The notes: a model not told the origin generated them from the sequence alone. A stretch of DNA of 35,361 bases from an uncultured Planctomycetota bacterium (GCA_903892515.1 CAITIS010000009.1:1-35361); one strand, 5' to 3'; counted from the stretch's first letter, positions 15,501-23,398 are shown. Made by a program: numbers and translations.

Positions 15501-17097
15501 GCAGCGGGTCGATCGGCGGATTGGTCACCTGGGCGAAGAGCTGCTTGAAGTAATTGAACAGCAGCTTGGGCTGGTCCGACAGCACGGCCAGCGGCGTGTC
15601 CGAGCCCATCGAGCCCACCGGCTCCTGGCCATTGGTGGCCATGGGGGCCAGGATCATCTGAAGGTCTTCGGTCGTGTAGCCGAAGGCACGCAGCTTCTGG
15701 TAGTACACAGCCGGGTCGGCCGTGGGGGCCTGGGGGGCGCTGAACAGCCCGCGCAGCTCAATGCGGTTTTGCTCCAGCCAGCGGCGATACGGCTTCTGCC
15801 GCGAAATCTTGCTCTTGATCTCGTTGTCCACGACCACGCGGCCTTCTTCGGTGTCCACCAGGAACATTCTTCCGGGCTGAAGCCGGCCCTTGGTCTGAAT
15901 CTGCTCGGGCGGGAATTCGATCACGCCGACTTCACTGGCCAGGACCAGCAGGCCGTCGGTGGTGATGACGTACCTAGCCGGGCGCAGGCCGTTGCGGTCG
16001 AGCGTGCCGCCGACCATTCGTCCATCGGAGAAGACCATGGCGGCCGGGCCGTCCCAGGGCTCCATGATGGCGGAGTGATATTCGTAGAAGCTGCGCTTGT
16101 CGGTGCTGATGTGATACATCTGCCCGAAGGCCTCGGGGATCATCATCATCATGGCGTGCGGCATGCTTCTGCCGGCGCGGACGAGCAATTCCAGCGCGTT
16201 GTCGAACATGGCTGAGTCGCTGCCGCCGGGCACCAGCACGGGAAACAGGTCCGTTAAGTCCTCACCCAGCGGGGCGCAGGCCATCTGCTGCTCGCGGGCC
16301 CGCATGCGGTTGATATTGCCCGAGAGCGTGTTGATCTCGCCGTTGTGGGCGACCATGCGGAAGGGTTGGGCCAGCCGCCAGTTCGGAAACGTGTTGGTGC
16401 TGTACCGCTGATGCACCAGCGCCAGGGCGCTGACCATGCGCTTGTCCGACAGGTCGGGATAGTACCCTTCCAGGTGCGGGGCCAGGAACATGCCCTTGTA
16501 CACGATCGTCCGGGATGACATCGAGCAGATGTAGAAGTCGCTGGCCGGGCCGCCCAGCGCGTTGCGGACGCGATTCTCCGCCCGCTTGCGGGCCATGAAC
16601 AGCCGGCGTTCCAGCGCTTCGCCCGTCAGTTGCTCTGCCTGAAGAAACACCTGGAAAATCGCAGGCTCTGCCGCTCTGGCCAGTTCGCCCAGGCACTCGT
16701 TGTGGCCGGGAACCTTGCGCCAGCCCAGGATCTTCAGGCCATAATGTGCCACTGCCTCCTCAAAGAACGCGAAGCAGCGCTGCCGGACCTTTTCATCCTG
16801 CGGGGCAAAGAGCATGCCCACGCCGTAGCGGCCCTCGTCGGGCAGTGAAAAGCCCAGCTTCTCGGCCTCGGCGGCGAAGAAGGCGTGGGGGATCTGGAAC
16901 AGGATGCCCGCGCCGTCGCCGGTGGAGTTGTCGCTGCCAGCGGCCCCGCGGTGCATCAGGTTCATCAGGATCTGCTTGCCCTTTTCGATGATGCCATGAT
17001 CCTTCTGCCCCGAGATGTTGACCACGGCGCCGATGCCGCAGGCGTCGTGCTCGTTGCGAGGATCGTAGAGTCCTTGTGCTACCGGTGGAACGTACAT
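12547..17097 (-). CDS. gltB: Glutamate synthase large subunit
   Basis: A 1516-aa GOGAT large subunit. The N-terminal glutaminase domain releases ammonia from glutamine; the nucleophile is Cys20 (DACGIGAVV), exposed after removal of a short propeptide (19 residues here, 42 in E. coli). The central and FMN-binding synthase domains follow, with the [3Fe-4S] cysteines in CIMMRHCHHGTCPAG around residue 1127. The C-terminal GXGXG-rich beta-helix (GLAGERFAVRNSGASAVVEG) is complete. Only a weak ribosome binding site is seen before the ATG at 17097. It forms an operon with gltD, ended by the terminator at 11037-11058. The long region upstream has hairpins and may be a regulatory leader. Confidence 0.98.
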   Translation of the reverse strand: MYVPPVAQGLYDPRNEHDACGIGAVVNISGQKDHGIIEKGKQILMNLMHRGAAGSDNSTGDGAGILFQIPHAFFAAEAEKLGFSLPDEGRYGVGMLFAPQDEKVRQRCFAFFEEAVAHYGLKILGWRKVPGHNECLGELARAAEPAIFQVFLQAEQLTGEALERRLFMARKRAENRVRNALGGPASDFYICSMSSRTIVYKGMFLAPHLEGYYPDLSDKRMVSALALVHQRYSTNTFPNWRLAQPFRMVAHNGEINTLSGNINRMRAREQQMACAPLGEDLTDLFPVLVPGGSDSAMFDNALELLVRAGRSMPHAMMMMIPEAFGQMYHISTDKRSFYEYHSAIMEPWDGPAAMVFSDGRMVGGTLDRNGLRPARYVITTDGLLVLASEVGVIEFPPEQIQTKGRLQPGRMFLVDTEEGRVVVDNEIKSKISRQKPYRRWLEQNRIELRGLFSAPQAPTADPAVYYQKLRAFGYTTEDLQMILAPMATNGQEPVGSMGSDTPLAVLSDQPKLLFNYFKQLFAQVTNPPIDPLREGLVMSLMSFTGKQRNLLDETPEHCRQLKLPHPILTSDDMDRLRAAQRPDLKVATIPMLFDAAGEPEQSLRRGLDEMLAAAETAIADGAALLILSDRGLSPDKAPIPSLLATAALHHGLLARKLRGQAGIVVESGEPREVMHFCLLCGYGANAVNPYLALEAVNEMSLRGEIAGKHDTDELVDHYIAAIKKGILKVISKMGISTLRSYFAAQLFEAIGLNKKVIDSYFTGTPSRIEGVGLGVLAKEASQRHKAAFAERPAAALELDFGGEYHYRHDGENHLWNPSTIANLQLAVRKSDTKAYGEYAKHINNQAKRLCTLRGLFDFTPGQAVPIEEVEPASEIVKRFYTGAMSHGSISREAHECMAVAMNHLGGMSNTGEGGEDPQRYRPRDDGINLSCGVKQVASGRFGVTIEYLANAKMLQIKMAQGAKPGEGGQLPGHKVTDEIARLRHSTPGVTLISPPPHHDIYSIEDLAQLIYDLKCSNPGVQVSVKLVSEVGVGTIAAGVAKGNADEVLVSGFDGGTGASPLSSIKHAGIPWELGIAETQQTLLLNGLRDRILVQVDGQMKTGRDVVVGALLGADRFGFGTAALVSMGCIMMRHCHHGTCPAGIATQEPELRARFAGKPEQLERFMLLVAEEARQIMAELGFRTVNEMIGHVDRISTAKALEHWKHRGLDFSALFTRPDPKGQTLYCSKHQADTLKTHLDWQILDLAKPAMEQGQKVQIALPVRNVHRTIGAILSNRLVRKYGAKGLPDGTIEVTLTGSAGQSFGAFLAPGVTLKLIGDTNDYLGKGLSGGRIVVVTPPGSPFEARENIIVGNTLLYGATTGEIFINGLAGERFAVRNSGASAVVEGVGDHGCEYMTGGRVVVIGQTGRNFAAGMSGGIAYVLDEQQLFDTLCNLDMVDLESIRLQEDRDFLKDMITRHLNWTGSVQAKRLLDNWREIVGKFVKVMPIDYRKAMERLREREQRQAEFSPATEEVFRG

Positions 17098-17491
17098 TCT
17101 ATCTTGTCGCTTTCAGATTGGCGGGCCGACGAGCGTTGAGCCCAGGCCAACACTCAGTTCTTAGCGGAGACAACTCAACCTAGAGCGTGTACCGCAAGTC
17201 TTTCGGAGCCTTATTCCGAGCATTCACGCTGCAAATAACCCCTGTCGAGGAGCGTCCTCGAAACCAAGCCAGAGGCTGCACTGATGCAGCGATCCCTCAG
17301 GGCCATGCCGACCATAAGGGACCGTATTGCGACTATCTTACCTTTCGGCGCCAACACGTTTGTCTTATACGTCTTATACGTCCAATAAGGGCAACTGAAC
17401 GACTACTTTGCCCTTTCACAACGTTACTACGGCGGAAGTTGAGGTCCAGACTTCGCGAAAGGGGACGTCTCCGCTGGGTGGGGCGACCCCG
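17098..17491 (-). other. Gene-less region upstream of gltB, probable structured leader
   Basis: No coding gene seen. On the minus strand, three short hairpins precede gltB: stem GCTGCA with loop of 4 (17275-17290), stem CGAGGA with loop of 3 (17246-17260), stem TCGGA with loop of 7 (17203-17219). Further up, a 9-bp direct repeat GTCTTATAC (17362-17379, plus strand) creates two TATAAG hexamers on the minus strand, which could be -10 boxes with TTGCCC as -35 (19-nt spacer to the second). No riboswitch family was recognised. Confidence 0.35.
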
Positions 17492-18937
17492 CTACGCTAC
17501 TTCGACCGGTTCGGCGTACACGATCTCCTGGCCGGTCACGTGGGCGAATGGCGTCAGCTTGTGGAGTTTGGCCGTCGTGGTGCTGTGAATGTGCAGAACT
17601 TCGGCGCCGCGGACGGCCAGGGCGTCGGCGATCAGAGAACGGTGGCAGCGCCACGGCACGGCCTCGGCGCACAGGATCGCCGTCGGCAGGGGTTTCGCGA
17701 CCTCAATGAGCTTCTCCACAGCCGCAGCGAACTCGCTCGTCTGCATGTAGTCGGCGAAGCCACGGAACGAAGCATTCGTCCAGCCGGTGTTGGGCGAGTC
17801 CTTCTTGGCGTGCCTCAGGCCGCCGAGCGATTTCATCCACACGTACGCAAAGCCGGCCTTGGTCAGGCTCGCGCGAAGGGCTTCCTGGTCGAACTGCGGG
17901 TTGTGCCGCGAACGCGGAACCGTCCGCACATCCACCACCTGCCGGACGCCGTGCGCCCGCAGCATGCCGATGAACTCCTCGATGCTCCTGGTCGAGTGGC
18001 CGATGGTATAGATCGTCGCAGGTTGGGCGGCGGGCGTTTCTTGCAGCAGGCCCTTGCGGTCCAGGCCCTCCAGCAGCAGGTGGAAATAGGTCAGCCCCTC
18101 GTATGGCCGCCAGCGGTGCAGCAGTTCGTTGGTCGATTCGTAGTCGAGCGATTCGAGCTTGAACCACTGTTCCAGCCGCTTTCTGCCGCCGACGTCATCG
18201 GCTGGGAAAACATCCATCCGCCGCAGCCCGCGCAGCAGGACGTACTCGGCCGTCCAGCGCCCGACGCCGCGCAGCTTGCGCAATTCCGCCTCGGCCTGGT
18301 CGCTGGGCATGGCCTCCAGCGTGGAAAGGTCCAGCTCGCCGTTGCGCAGTTGACTGGCCGTATCGAGGATGTACTGGGCCTTGTGTGTGCTGTAGGTCAT
18401 TTCGCGAAGCTGGCTGAGTTTGGCCTCGGCCAGGTGCTCGGGTTGCGGCGCGGCGTGCTGATCGCCCAGGCCTTTGGGGCCAAAGCTCGTGGCCAGACGG
18501 TTGAGCAGCGTCAGGCCGAAGCTTAGCGAAAGCTGCTGGCAGGAGAAGGCGTTGAGCAGGGCTTCAAATGGCGTGGGGAACCGCGTCGGCTTGGCCCCCC
18601 GAAACTTTTCCACGATCGGGCCGAGATGCTTATCGTTCTTGGCGATGCGGTAGTAGGGCGACAGGTCCACGTCAACGCCCAGCATCTGCCGCAGTATCGG
18701 CTCGACGCGGGCCTGCATGTCCTGCGACCGCCCGCGCCAGTGGCAGATCACGCTGACTCGGTCGCCCTCCTGCCGGGCCAGCATGGTGACGGGCCGGCCA
18801 TCGATGAGCAGTACGCGGCGGTACTGGCCATGGGCGTAGATGTCGATGAGGTTAGCCTCGTGCCGGCGGAGCACCCAGGCGGTGTAATCCAGCCGGAAGG
18901 GCGGGGGCGGCTTAAAACTGAAACTCTGCTCAGGCAC
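17492..18937 (-). CDS. AlkA-like DNA-3-methyladenine glycosylase fused to a DUF488 domain
   Basis: About 481 aa. Residues 1-300 are an AlkA-type glycosylase that removes alkylated bases: the N-terminal beta domain (FRLDYTAWVLRRHEAN), the helix-hairpin-helix LRKLRGVGRWTAEYVLLRG (about 220-237) and the probable catalytic Asp248 (FPADDVG). Residues 308-476 are a DUF488 domain with its signature parts YTIGHSTRSIEEFI, VVDVRTVPRSRHNPQFD and a CAE...CHR motif (C423, C431-H432-R433). DUF488 normally occurs as a separate protein of unknown function. The start is uncertain: the open frame allows TTG at 18979, but the GTG at 18937 lies five nt after a TACAAT hexamer, suggesting a leaderless mRNA. No ribosome binding site is seen for either. 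The reading frame is continuous through the linker, so this is a real fusion in the sequence given. Confidence 0.88.
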   Translation of the reverse strand: MPEQSFSFKPPPPFRLDYTAWVLRRHEANLIDIYAHGQYRRVLLIDGRPVTMLARQEGDRVSVICHWRGRSQDMQARVEPILRQMLGVDVDLSPYYRIAKNDKHLGPIVEKFRGAKPTRFPTPFEALLNAFSCQQLSLSFGLTLLNRLATSFGPKGLGDQHAAPQPEHLAEAKLSQLREMTYSTHKAQYILDTASQLRNGELDLSTLEAMPSDQAEAELRKLRGVGRWTAEYVLLRGLRRMDVFPADDVGGRKRLEQWFKLESLDYESTNELLHRWRPYEGLTYFHLLLEGLDRKGLLQETPAAQPATIYTIGHSTRSIEEFIGMLRAHGVRQVVDVRTVPRSRHNPQFDQEALRASLTKAGFAYVWMKSLGGLRHAKKDSPNTGWTNASFRGFADYMQTSEFAAAVEKLIEVAKPLPTAILCAEAVPWRCHRSLIADALAVRGAEVLHIHSTTTAKLHKLTPFAHVTGQEIVYAEPVEVA

Positions 18938-18984
18938 AGTCAATTGTAGGGGCGAAACAGGCGGCGGAATTGGCGTCAAGACGC

Positions 18985-19148
18985 TTTCCCGGGCGAAAGG
19001 GCGTCTCTACGGGGACGGAAAGACCACAGCCGAGGGCGGCTGTGCTACGGGGACGGAACGACCACAGCCGAGGGCGGCTGTGCCACGGAGACGGTAGACA
19101 CCACAGCCGAGGGTGGCTGTGCCACGCGATTCTCGTCGCCCAGTGCGC
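18985..19148. repeat. Three copies of the CACAGCCG hairpin
   Basis: Stem CACAGCCG, loop AGGG, at 19025-19044, 19063-19082 and 19102-19121 (the last with one wobble pair), each within a similar context ending in GACGG or GCCACG. They are all in the same orientation, spaced 38-39 bp apart. No gene is seen between the glycosylase and der. Confidence 0.85.
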
Positions 19149-19237
19149 AAAAAATCAGCGGATTGGGGAAAGGAGGAGAAACCCAATCCGCTGGAGGGGT
19201 CAGTTGGAGGAAGGAACCCCTCGTCTCGCTCGCTCTG
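19149..19237 (-). ncRNA. Candidate small RNA with two anti-Shine-Dalgarno hairpin loops
   Basis: On the minus strand: a 7-bp stem GAGGGGT with a 15-nt loop containing TCCTTCCTCC (19194-19222), then at once an 11-bp perfect stem AGCGGATTGGG with a 14-nt loop containing CTCCTCCTTTC (19157-19192), then GA and six T (19154-19149). The second hairpin plus T tract is a textbook intrinsic terminator, yet no minus-strand gene lies upstream of it. Both loops are complementary to Shine-Dalgarno sequences, and CCTCCTTTC equals the usual 16S rRNA tail. The 5' end near 19237 is a guess from a weak TAGTAT -10-like hexamer. The layout resembles the alphaproteobacterial cuckoo (alpha-r14) RNAs, by architecture only. 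Confidence 0.5.
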
Positions 19238-19397
19238 TGAATACTACTAACGAGGTGGCCGCTTGGTTCATTTCGGATGGGCAGTCTTGGGAAAGTTTTG
19301 GAGCGTGAGCGGAATCTGGAGAGTTCCACAAAGCGAACGGAGTCTGGAGAGCGTCACAATGCGAACGGCATCTCTCGCTTGGATTGCCGCCGGGGTC

Positions 19398-19588
19398 ATG
19401 CAGCCCGAAGGGCTGAGAGACTACAGCCTGGGGCAACGCCCCAGGTAAAGGCGCGCCACATGGCCAAGCCCTGCAAGGGCGTGAGAGGCAAGGCTATCCT
19501 GCCCTTGCAGGGCTAACACCGTCGTATCCGTCCAGGGCGACGCTTCGCTCTGTCATGGGCTAGACTGTTCAAGCCCTTTGGGCTTAAG
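19398..19588 (-). repeat. Composite dispersed repeat, copy A
   Basis: About 190 bp, reverse orientation relative to copies at 22949-23150 and 28861-28982. Modules in order (minus strand): hairpin around AAGCCCAAAGGGCTT, a degenerate middle, a 13-bp inverted repeat GCCCTGCAAGGGC with a 27-nt loop, stem CCTGGGGC with loop GTT, and AGCCCTTCGGGCT. One frame reads QPEGLRDYSLGQRPR in all copies, but there is no evidence that it is translated. It lies upstream of der. Confidence 0.85.
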
Positions 19589-19732
19589 AGAATATGGGCT
19601 GAATCGGCTCACGAAAGAAGCCTTCTGGCCCGGTGCCGCAGTGGCCCATTTCCGGGCATCGCGCCAGAACATTTCCCGGATTCCCGCTTGGGGCTACCGG
19701 ATCGCGGGCATTTCGGGCATAATCTGTACATT

Positions 19733-21076
19733 ATGGGTTTACCAGTTGTAGCTATTGTGGGCCGGCCCAACGTGGGCAAGAGCAGCTTGTTGAATTGTCT
19801 GGCTGGCCGGCGTATTTCAATCGTGGATCCGACCGCGGGCGTAACCCGCGACCGCGTCAGCACGCCCGTGGAGATTCGCGGCGGCTGGCTGGAGTTGCTG
19901 GACACCGGCGGCATCGGCATTGTCGATGCGGACAATCTTTCCGACCAGATCAGTCAGCAGATCGAAGTGGGAATCGCCTCAGCCGACCTGATCCTGTTCA
20001 TTGTGGACGTGCGCGACGGCATCACGACGCTGGACAAGCTCGTGGCCGAGAAGCTTCGTCGCCAGGGCACGCCGGTCATCCTGGTGGCCAATAAGGCTGA
20101 CACCCCCGAAGGCAACCCCAACGCGGGCGAACTGGAGCGGCTGGGCTTCGGGCCGGCGATGGAGGTCTCTGCCTTGCACCGCCTGGGTGTTCCTGAACTC
20201 ATCGACACCATCCTGGAGAAGGTGGCTTCCTCACGCGAGGGTCCGACGCCGCCAGCGATGAAGATCGCTCTGGTCGGCAAGCGCAACGTCGGCAAGAGCA
20301 GCTTCACCAACGCCCTGGCCGGCGGACAGCGCGTGATCGTTTCCGAGACGCCCGGCACCACGCGTGACAGCGTGGACGTGACCTTCGAGATGGGCGGGGT
20401 GATGATGATCGCCATCGACACCGCCGGCATCCGCAAACGCAGCAAGCAGGTCAGCGACGTGGAGTGGTATAGCGAACACCGGGCGCTGCGCAGCATTCGC
20501 CGCGCCGACGTGGTGCTGTTCCTGATCGACTCGACGGCCTCCATCGGCACCGTGGACAAGCACCTGGCCGCCTACATCAGCGAGGAATTCAAACCCGTCG
20601 TGGTGGTCATCAACAAGTGGGACCTGGCCAAGGCCAACTCCGACCAGGACGACTATGGCGACTACATCACGCGGGAATTGCCCGAGATCGCCTACGCGCC
20701 GATCGTGTTCTCATCGGCATTGGACGGCACGGGCGTGACGCAGTCCATCCAGATCGCCCAGGAACTCTACCGCCAGTCGCAGATTCGCATTTCCACGGCC
20801 GAGTTGAACAAGGTCATGGGCGAGATGATCGCCCATGCCACGCCGCACACGCCGACGGGCAAGCCCGGCAGGTTGTACTACGCCTCGCAGGTCGCCACCA
20901 ACCCGCCGACGATCACCTGCTTCGTCAACGAGATTTCCGCCTTCGAGACGAACTTCCAGCGTTTCCTGCTCAACCAGATTCACGAAAAGCTGCCCTACAG
21001 CGAAATCCCTATACGCCTGATCTTCCGAGCCAGGAGCCGCACCGAACGGCCGCCAAGGGCGCCGGACCGAGACTAG
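19733..21076 (+). CDS. der: Ribosome biogenesis GTPase Der (EngA)
   Basis: A 447-aa protein with two tandem GTPase domains and a C-terminal KH-like domain, needed for 50S assembly. The first domain has GRPNVGKS (10-17), LDTGG and NKAD; the second has GKRNVGKSS (about 182-190), DTAG and NKWD. The KH part includes GRLYYASQVATNPPTITCFVNE and IPIRLIFRAR. The ATG at 19733 is chosen because the P-loop then starts at residue 10, as in homologues; an in-frame upstream start adds 15 unrelated residues. No Shine-Dalgarno sequence is seen, but CATAAT lies about 9 nt upstream, so the mRNA may be leaderless. It converges on a metallophosphatase gene. Confidence 0.97.
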   Translation: MGLPVVAIVGRPNVGKSSLLNCLAGRRISIVDPTAGVTRDRVSTPVEIRGGWLELLDTGGIGIVDADNLSDQISQQIEVGIASADLILFIVDVRDGITTLDKLVAEKLRRQGTPVILVANKADTPEGNPNAGELERLGFGPAMEVSALHRLGVPELIDTILEKVASSREGPTPPAMKIALVGKRNVGKSSFTNALAGGQRVIVSETPGTTRDSVDVTFEMGGVMMIAIDTAGIRKRSKQVSDVEWYSEHRALRSIRRADVVLFLIDSTASIGTVDKHLAAYISEEFKPVVVVINKWDLAKANSDQDDYGDYITRELPEIAYAPIVFSSALDGTGVTQSIQIAQELYRQSQIRISTAELNKVMGEMIAHATPHTPTGKPGRLYYASQVATNPPTITCFVNEISAFETNFQRFLLNQIHEKLPYSEIPIRLIFRARSRTERPPRAPDRD

Positions 21077-21246
21077 CAGGGATCGTTGCCGCAAACGGCG
21101 ATATTAGATATCTGATATTCGATATTGGGAACAACGGGTCGCTCCCGACAGGAGCAGACGCGTCCTGATATCTAATATCAAATACCCAATATGCAACGTC
21201 GCAAATACAACCCGTCTTATCCCCTGTATCCCATGCATCCCTGCTA
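21077..21246. repeat. GATAT-rich palindromic 3'-end element between der and the phosphatase gene
   Basis: Three GATATT/GATATC units (21100-21126), a GC-rich centre, then CCTGATATCTAATATC (21166 on) in the inverse sense. Next to it, the minus strand reads GCAGGGATGCATGGGATACA (21246 down) just after the phosphatase gene. The der stop codon itself begins the motif TAGCAGGGAT. Related elements lie at 23424, 25853 and 31793. Confidence 0.75.
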
Positions 21247-21260
21247 ATTACGCGTCTGTG

Positions 21261-22775
21261 CTATTCCCTGGCCTTGCCGCCACATTCGTCGATGACCTTG
21301 CCTTCGGGCGTGATGGCCTTCATGGTCCAGGTGTCGCCGTCGAGGTCAAACAGGCAGTAGTGGAGCTTGCTGGAATAGGCCTTGCTGTAGGGGTTGACGC
21401 TCAGGTCGGATGACAGGAACGGCACGGTGGGGGCCCCGGCCCCGCCGGTGGTGATCTCGATCAGCCCGCCCGGCAGTTCCGACCGCTCGTAGTCGTGGTC
21501 GTGCCCGACGATGAAGGCGGTGACCTTGTACTTCTGCATCAAAGGCTCGATGGTTTCACGCGCCCATTTGGCGGTGTCGGACAGGCCGTCCTTGGCTTCG
21601 CGCTGGCCATGGCCGCCGCTGGACCAGGCCGGGTAATGCGAAAACACAAAGATGAACTTGGCCTTGCCGGCGCTCTGGAACTGCGCCTCGAGCCACTTGG
21701 CGTTGTCGGAATCCTTGGAGAAGTTCCGCTCGCCGTTGATGCCGACGAAGAAGCCCGGGCCGATCTGCTGGGACCAGTTCTCGTCCTGGCCGCTGTCGCT
21801 GGGCGTGTAGAACAACTGGTGCACGATCTCCGAGCCGTGCTCGTGATTGCCCATGACGGCGTAGATGGGCATGTGCGAAACCGCCGGCTGGATGGGGCCG
21901 AAGAACTCCGGATCCCATGTCCAGTCCTGCAGGCCGTCCTCGACGAAGTCGCCGTTGAAGAAGAGCACCTGCGCGGTGACCTTGCCCAGGGCGGCCGCCA
22001 CAAGCTTCCAGTCGCGCAGCACGGAACGGCAATCGCCGGCGGCCACGAAGGTCAGCTTGTCCGCCGCCACGGGCGGTTGAGGCGTGAGCTTGATCCGCAC
22101 GCTCTTGCTCTGGCACTGTGCAAGGAGTTCGTACTCGCCCTCGCCGGCGGGGCGCTTGACGCGCAGCCGGTGGTACATGCCCGTTGATTCCGGCGTGACG
22201 GGCTTGCCGACGCAGACCACGCTCACCTTGGCCGGCATGTTCGTCCGGCACGTGACCGTGAAATAGTCGTTGCCGAAGGCGCCCAGAATCGGGCCGGTCT
22301 GGATCTTCAGATCGTCGGGCGACAGGCCGACCAGGTCGCACTTCGCCTCGACCTGGCGTTCGGCCGCCTTGGCCTTGGCGGGAATCTCCAGCGTCAGGGT
22401 CAGTTCGTTGGCGCCCTTTTTGGCAAAGCTGGCCGGGATGCCGGCGTAGCTCTTGTACCGCATGCCCTTCAAGGCCGGGGCGATTTCCTGGCCGTTGAGT
22501 TGGATCTGAAGATGCGCGCCCGGCGCCAGCGCGTGCGTCAGCGTAAAGCTGGCAAAGGCGGCCGGGTCGTCGATGCTAAAGGTGGTCTTGGCCCGCAGCG
22601 TGGCTGTTCCTGCCTCGGGCACGTTGGCCGAGTTGGCCCAGGTCTTGCCCTCATCGACACTGTACTGCCAGACCGCCCCGGCCAGCAGGTTCTTGCTGGC
22701 GGCCAAGCTCACCGAACAGGACAGCAGCAGACTCAACGCCGCGGTTACGAACAGACGCATCGGTTGTTTACGCAT
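21261..22775 (-). CDS. Secreted calcineurin-like metallophosphatase, paralogue 1
   Basis: A 504-aa exported protein. It has a signal peptide (MRLFVTAALSLLLSCSVSLAA, probable cut near 25-26; the LLSC could also be a lipobox), two beta-rich parts (about 27-150 and 160-235) and a metallophosphatase domain from about 240. Metal ligands are visible: GDCRS (247-251), NGDFVEDG (274-281), GNHEH (309-313), SHYPAW (379-384) and GHDHDYERS (424-432). The last block and the fibronectin-like part before the catalytic domain recall purple acid phosphatases. AAGGAAA precedes the ATG. A neighbour at 23507 is a close paralogue in tandem. The substrate is unknown; an extracytoplasmic phosphomonoesterase is the simplest idea. 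Confidence 0.9.
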   Translation of the reverse strand: MRKQPMRLFVTAALSLLLSCSVSLAASKNLLAGAVWQYSVDEGKTWANSANVPEAGTATLRAKTTFSIDDPAAFASFTLTHALAPGAHLQIQLNGQEIAPALKGMRYKSYAGIPASFAKKGANELTLTLEIPAKAKAAERQVEAKCDLVGLSPDDLKIQTGPILGAFGNDYFTVTCRTNMPAKVSVVCVGKPVTPESTGMYHRLRVKRPAGEGEYELLAQCQSKSVRIKLTPQPPVAADKLTFVAAGDCRSVLRDWKLVAAALGKVTAQVLFFNGDFVEDGLQDWTWDPEFFGPIQPAVSHMPIYAVMGNHEHGSEIVHQLFYTPSDSGQDENWSQQIGPGFFVGINGERNFSKDSDNAKWLEAQFQSAGKAKFIFVFSHYPAWSSGGHGQREAKDGLSDTAKWARETIEPLMQKYKVTAFIVGHDHDYERSELPGGLIEITTGGAGAPTVPFLSSDLSVNPYSKAYSSKLHYCLFDLDGDTWTMKAITPEGKVIDECGGKARE

Positions 22776-22804
22776 GGGCTTTCCTTGTGAAGAACAAGTA
22801 AGCC

Positions 22805-22833
22805 ATTATGCGAAACATCGCGGCGATTACGAA
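22805..22833 (-). promoter_or_regulatory. Promoter of metallophosphatase 1
   Basis: On the minus strand TTCGTA, a 17-nt spacer and CATAAT. The same layout with the same spacing is kept upstream of paralogue 2 (25046-25074) inside otherwise diverging flanks, which supports it as functional. The predicted leader is about 23 nt and holds the AAGGAA ribosome binding site. Confidence 0.5.
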
Positions 22834-22948
22834 GTGAATCCCGTTGGTCTGCGGTCCAGCCGCCATCTGCACGAGATACCCGTGGCAGAACGTCGAGGGG
22901 CGTCTGCGTCACTCAGAATTTTGCATAAAGCGATTCAGCTCGCATTGC
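22834..22948. other. Spacer between phosphatase promoter and composite repeat
   Basis: Part of the 730-bp gene-less gap 22776-23506. This portion shows no gene and no repeat that I recognise. Confidence 0.4.
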
Positions 22949-23150
22949 CTTAAGCCCGAAGGGCTTGAATGGTCAAGCTCAGGGCAGAGCGAAACGCCGC
23001 TCTGGGTTAGCAGGGGTACGACGGTGTTAGCCCTGCAAGGGCGGGATAGGCCTTGCCTCTCGCGCCCTTGCAGGGCTTGGCTGCCTGGTGCAGCGTCACC
23101 TGGGGCGTTGCCCCAGGCTGTAGTCTCTCAACCCTTCGGGCTGCGTAGCC
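22949..23150 (+). repeat. Composite dispersed repeat, copy B
   Basis: About 200 bp, the most complete copy. In order: hairpin AAGCCCGAAGGGCTT, a CAGAGCG/CGCTCTG hairpin, the 13-bp inverted repeat GCCCTGCAAGGGC, stem CCTGGGGC with loop GTT, and a final TTCG hairpin. It aligns along its length with copy A (inverted, 19398-19588) and over its second half with copy C (28861-28982). Confidence 0.85.
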
Positions 23151-23252
23151 ACACCGTCCAAAGAGTTGTTACTGGAACCGGTTTCTTGTCCGTGGTACGC
23201 CCGCCCTCGGGCGTGAAACCACGTGAGAAGGCATCGATATGGCCGCAAAACC

Positions 23253-23398
23253 CACAGCCGAGGGCGGCTGTGCCACGAAGACAGGAAGACGCAACGCCGC
23301 GTGTATGGGCCTCCGCGTGGAAGGTTCTTACATGGTCACGCGAACAGCGTGACCATGCCACCCATCGCGACCAAAGGCCACAGCCGAGGGCGGCTGTG
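23253..23398. repeat. Hairpin cluster between the two phosphatase genes
   Basis: Stem CACAGCCG with loop AGGG at 23253-23272 and 23379-23398, flanking at 23331-23357 a copy of the hairpin from 12-38 (stem CATGGTCACGC, loop GAACA), identical including the CCACCC flank. Confidence 0.85.

Noticed and set aside
17408..18526. A 372-codon plus-strand frame opposite the glycosylase-DUF488 gene
   Set aside because: Antisense shadow; the minus strand carries both domains with intact motifs.
19149..19192. Terminator for der or for the glycosylase gene
   Set aside because: der is on the other strand and starts further on; the glycosylase gene begins downstream of it on the same strand, so neither transcript would end here.
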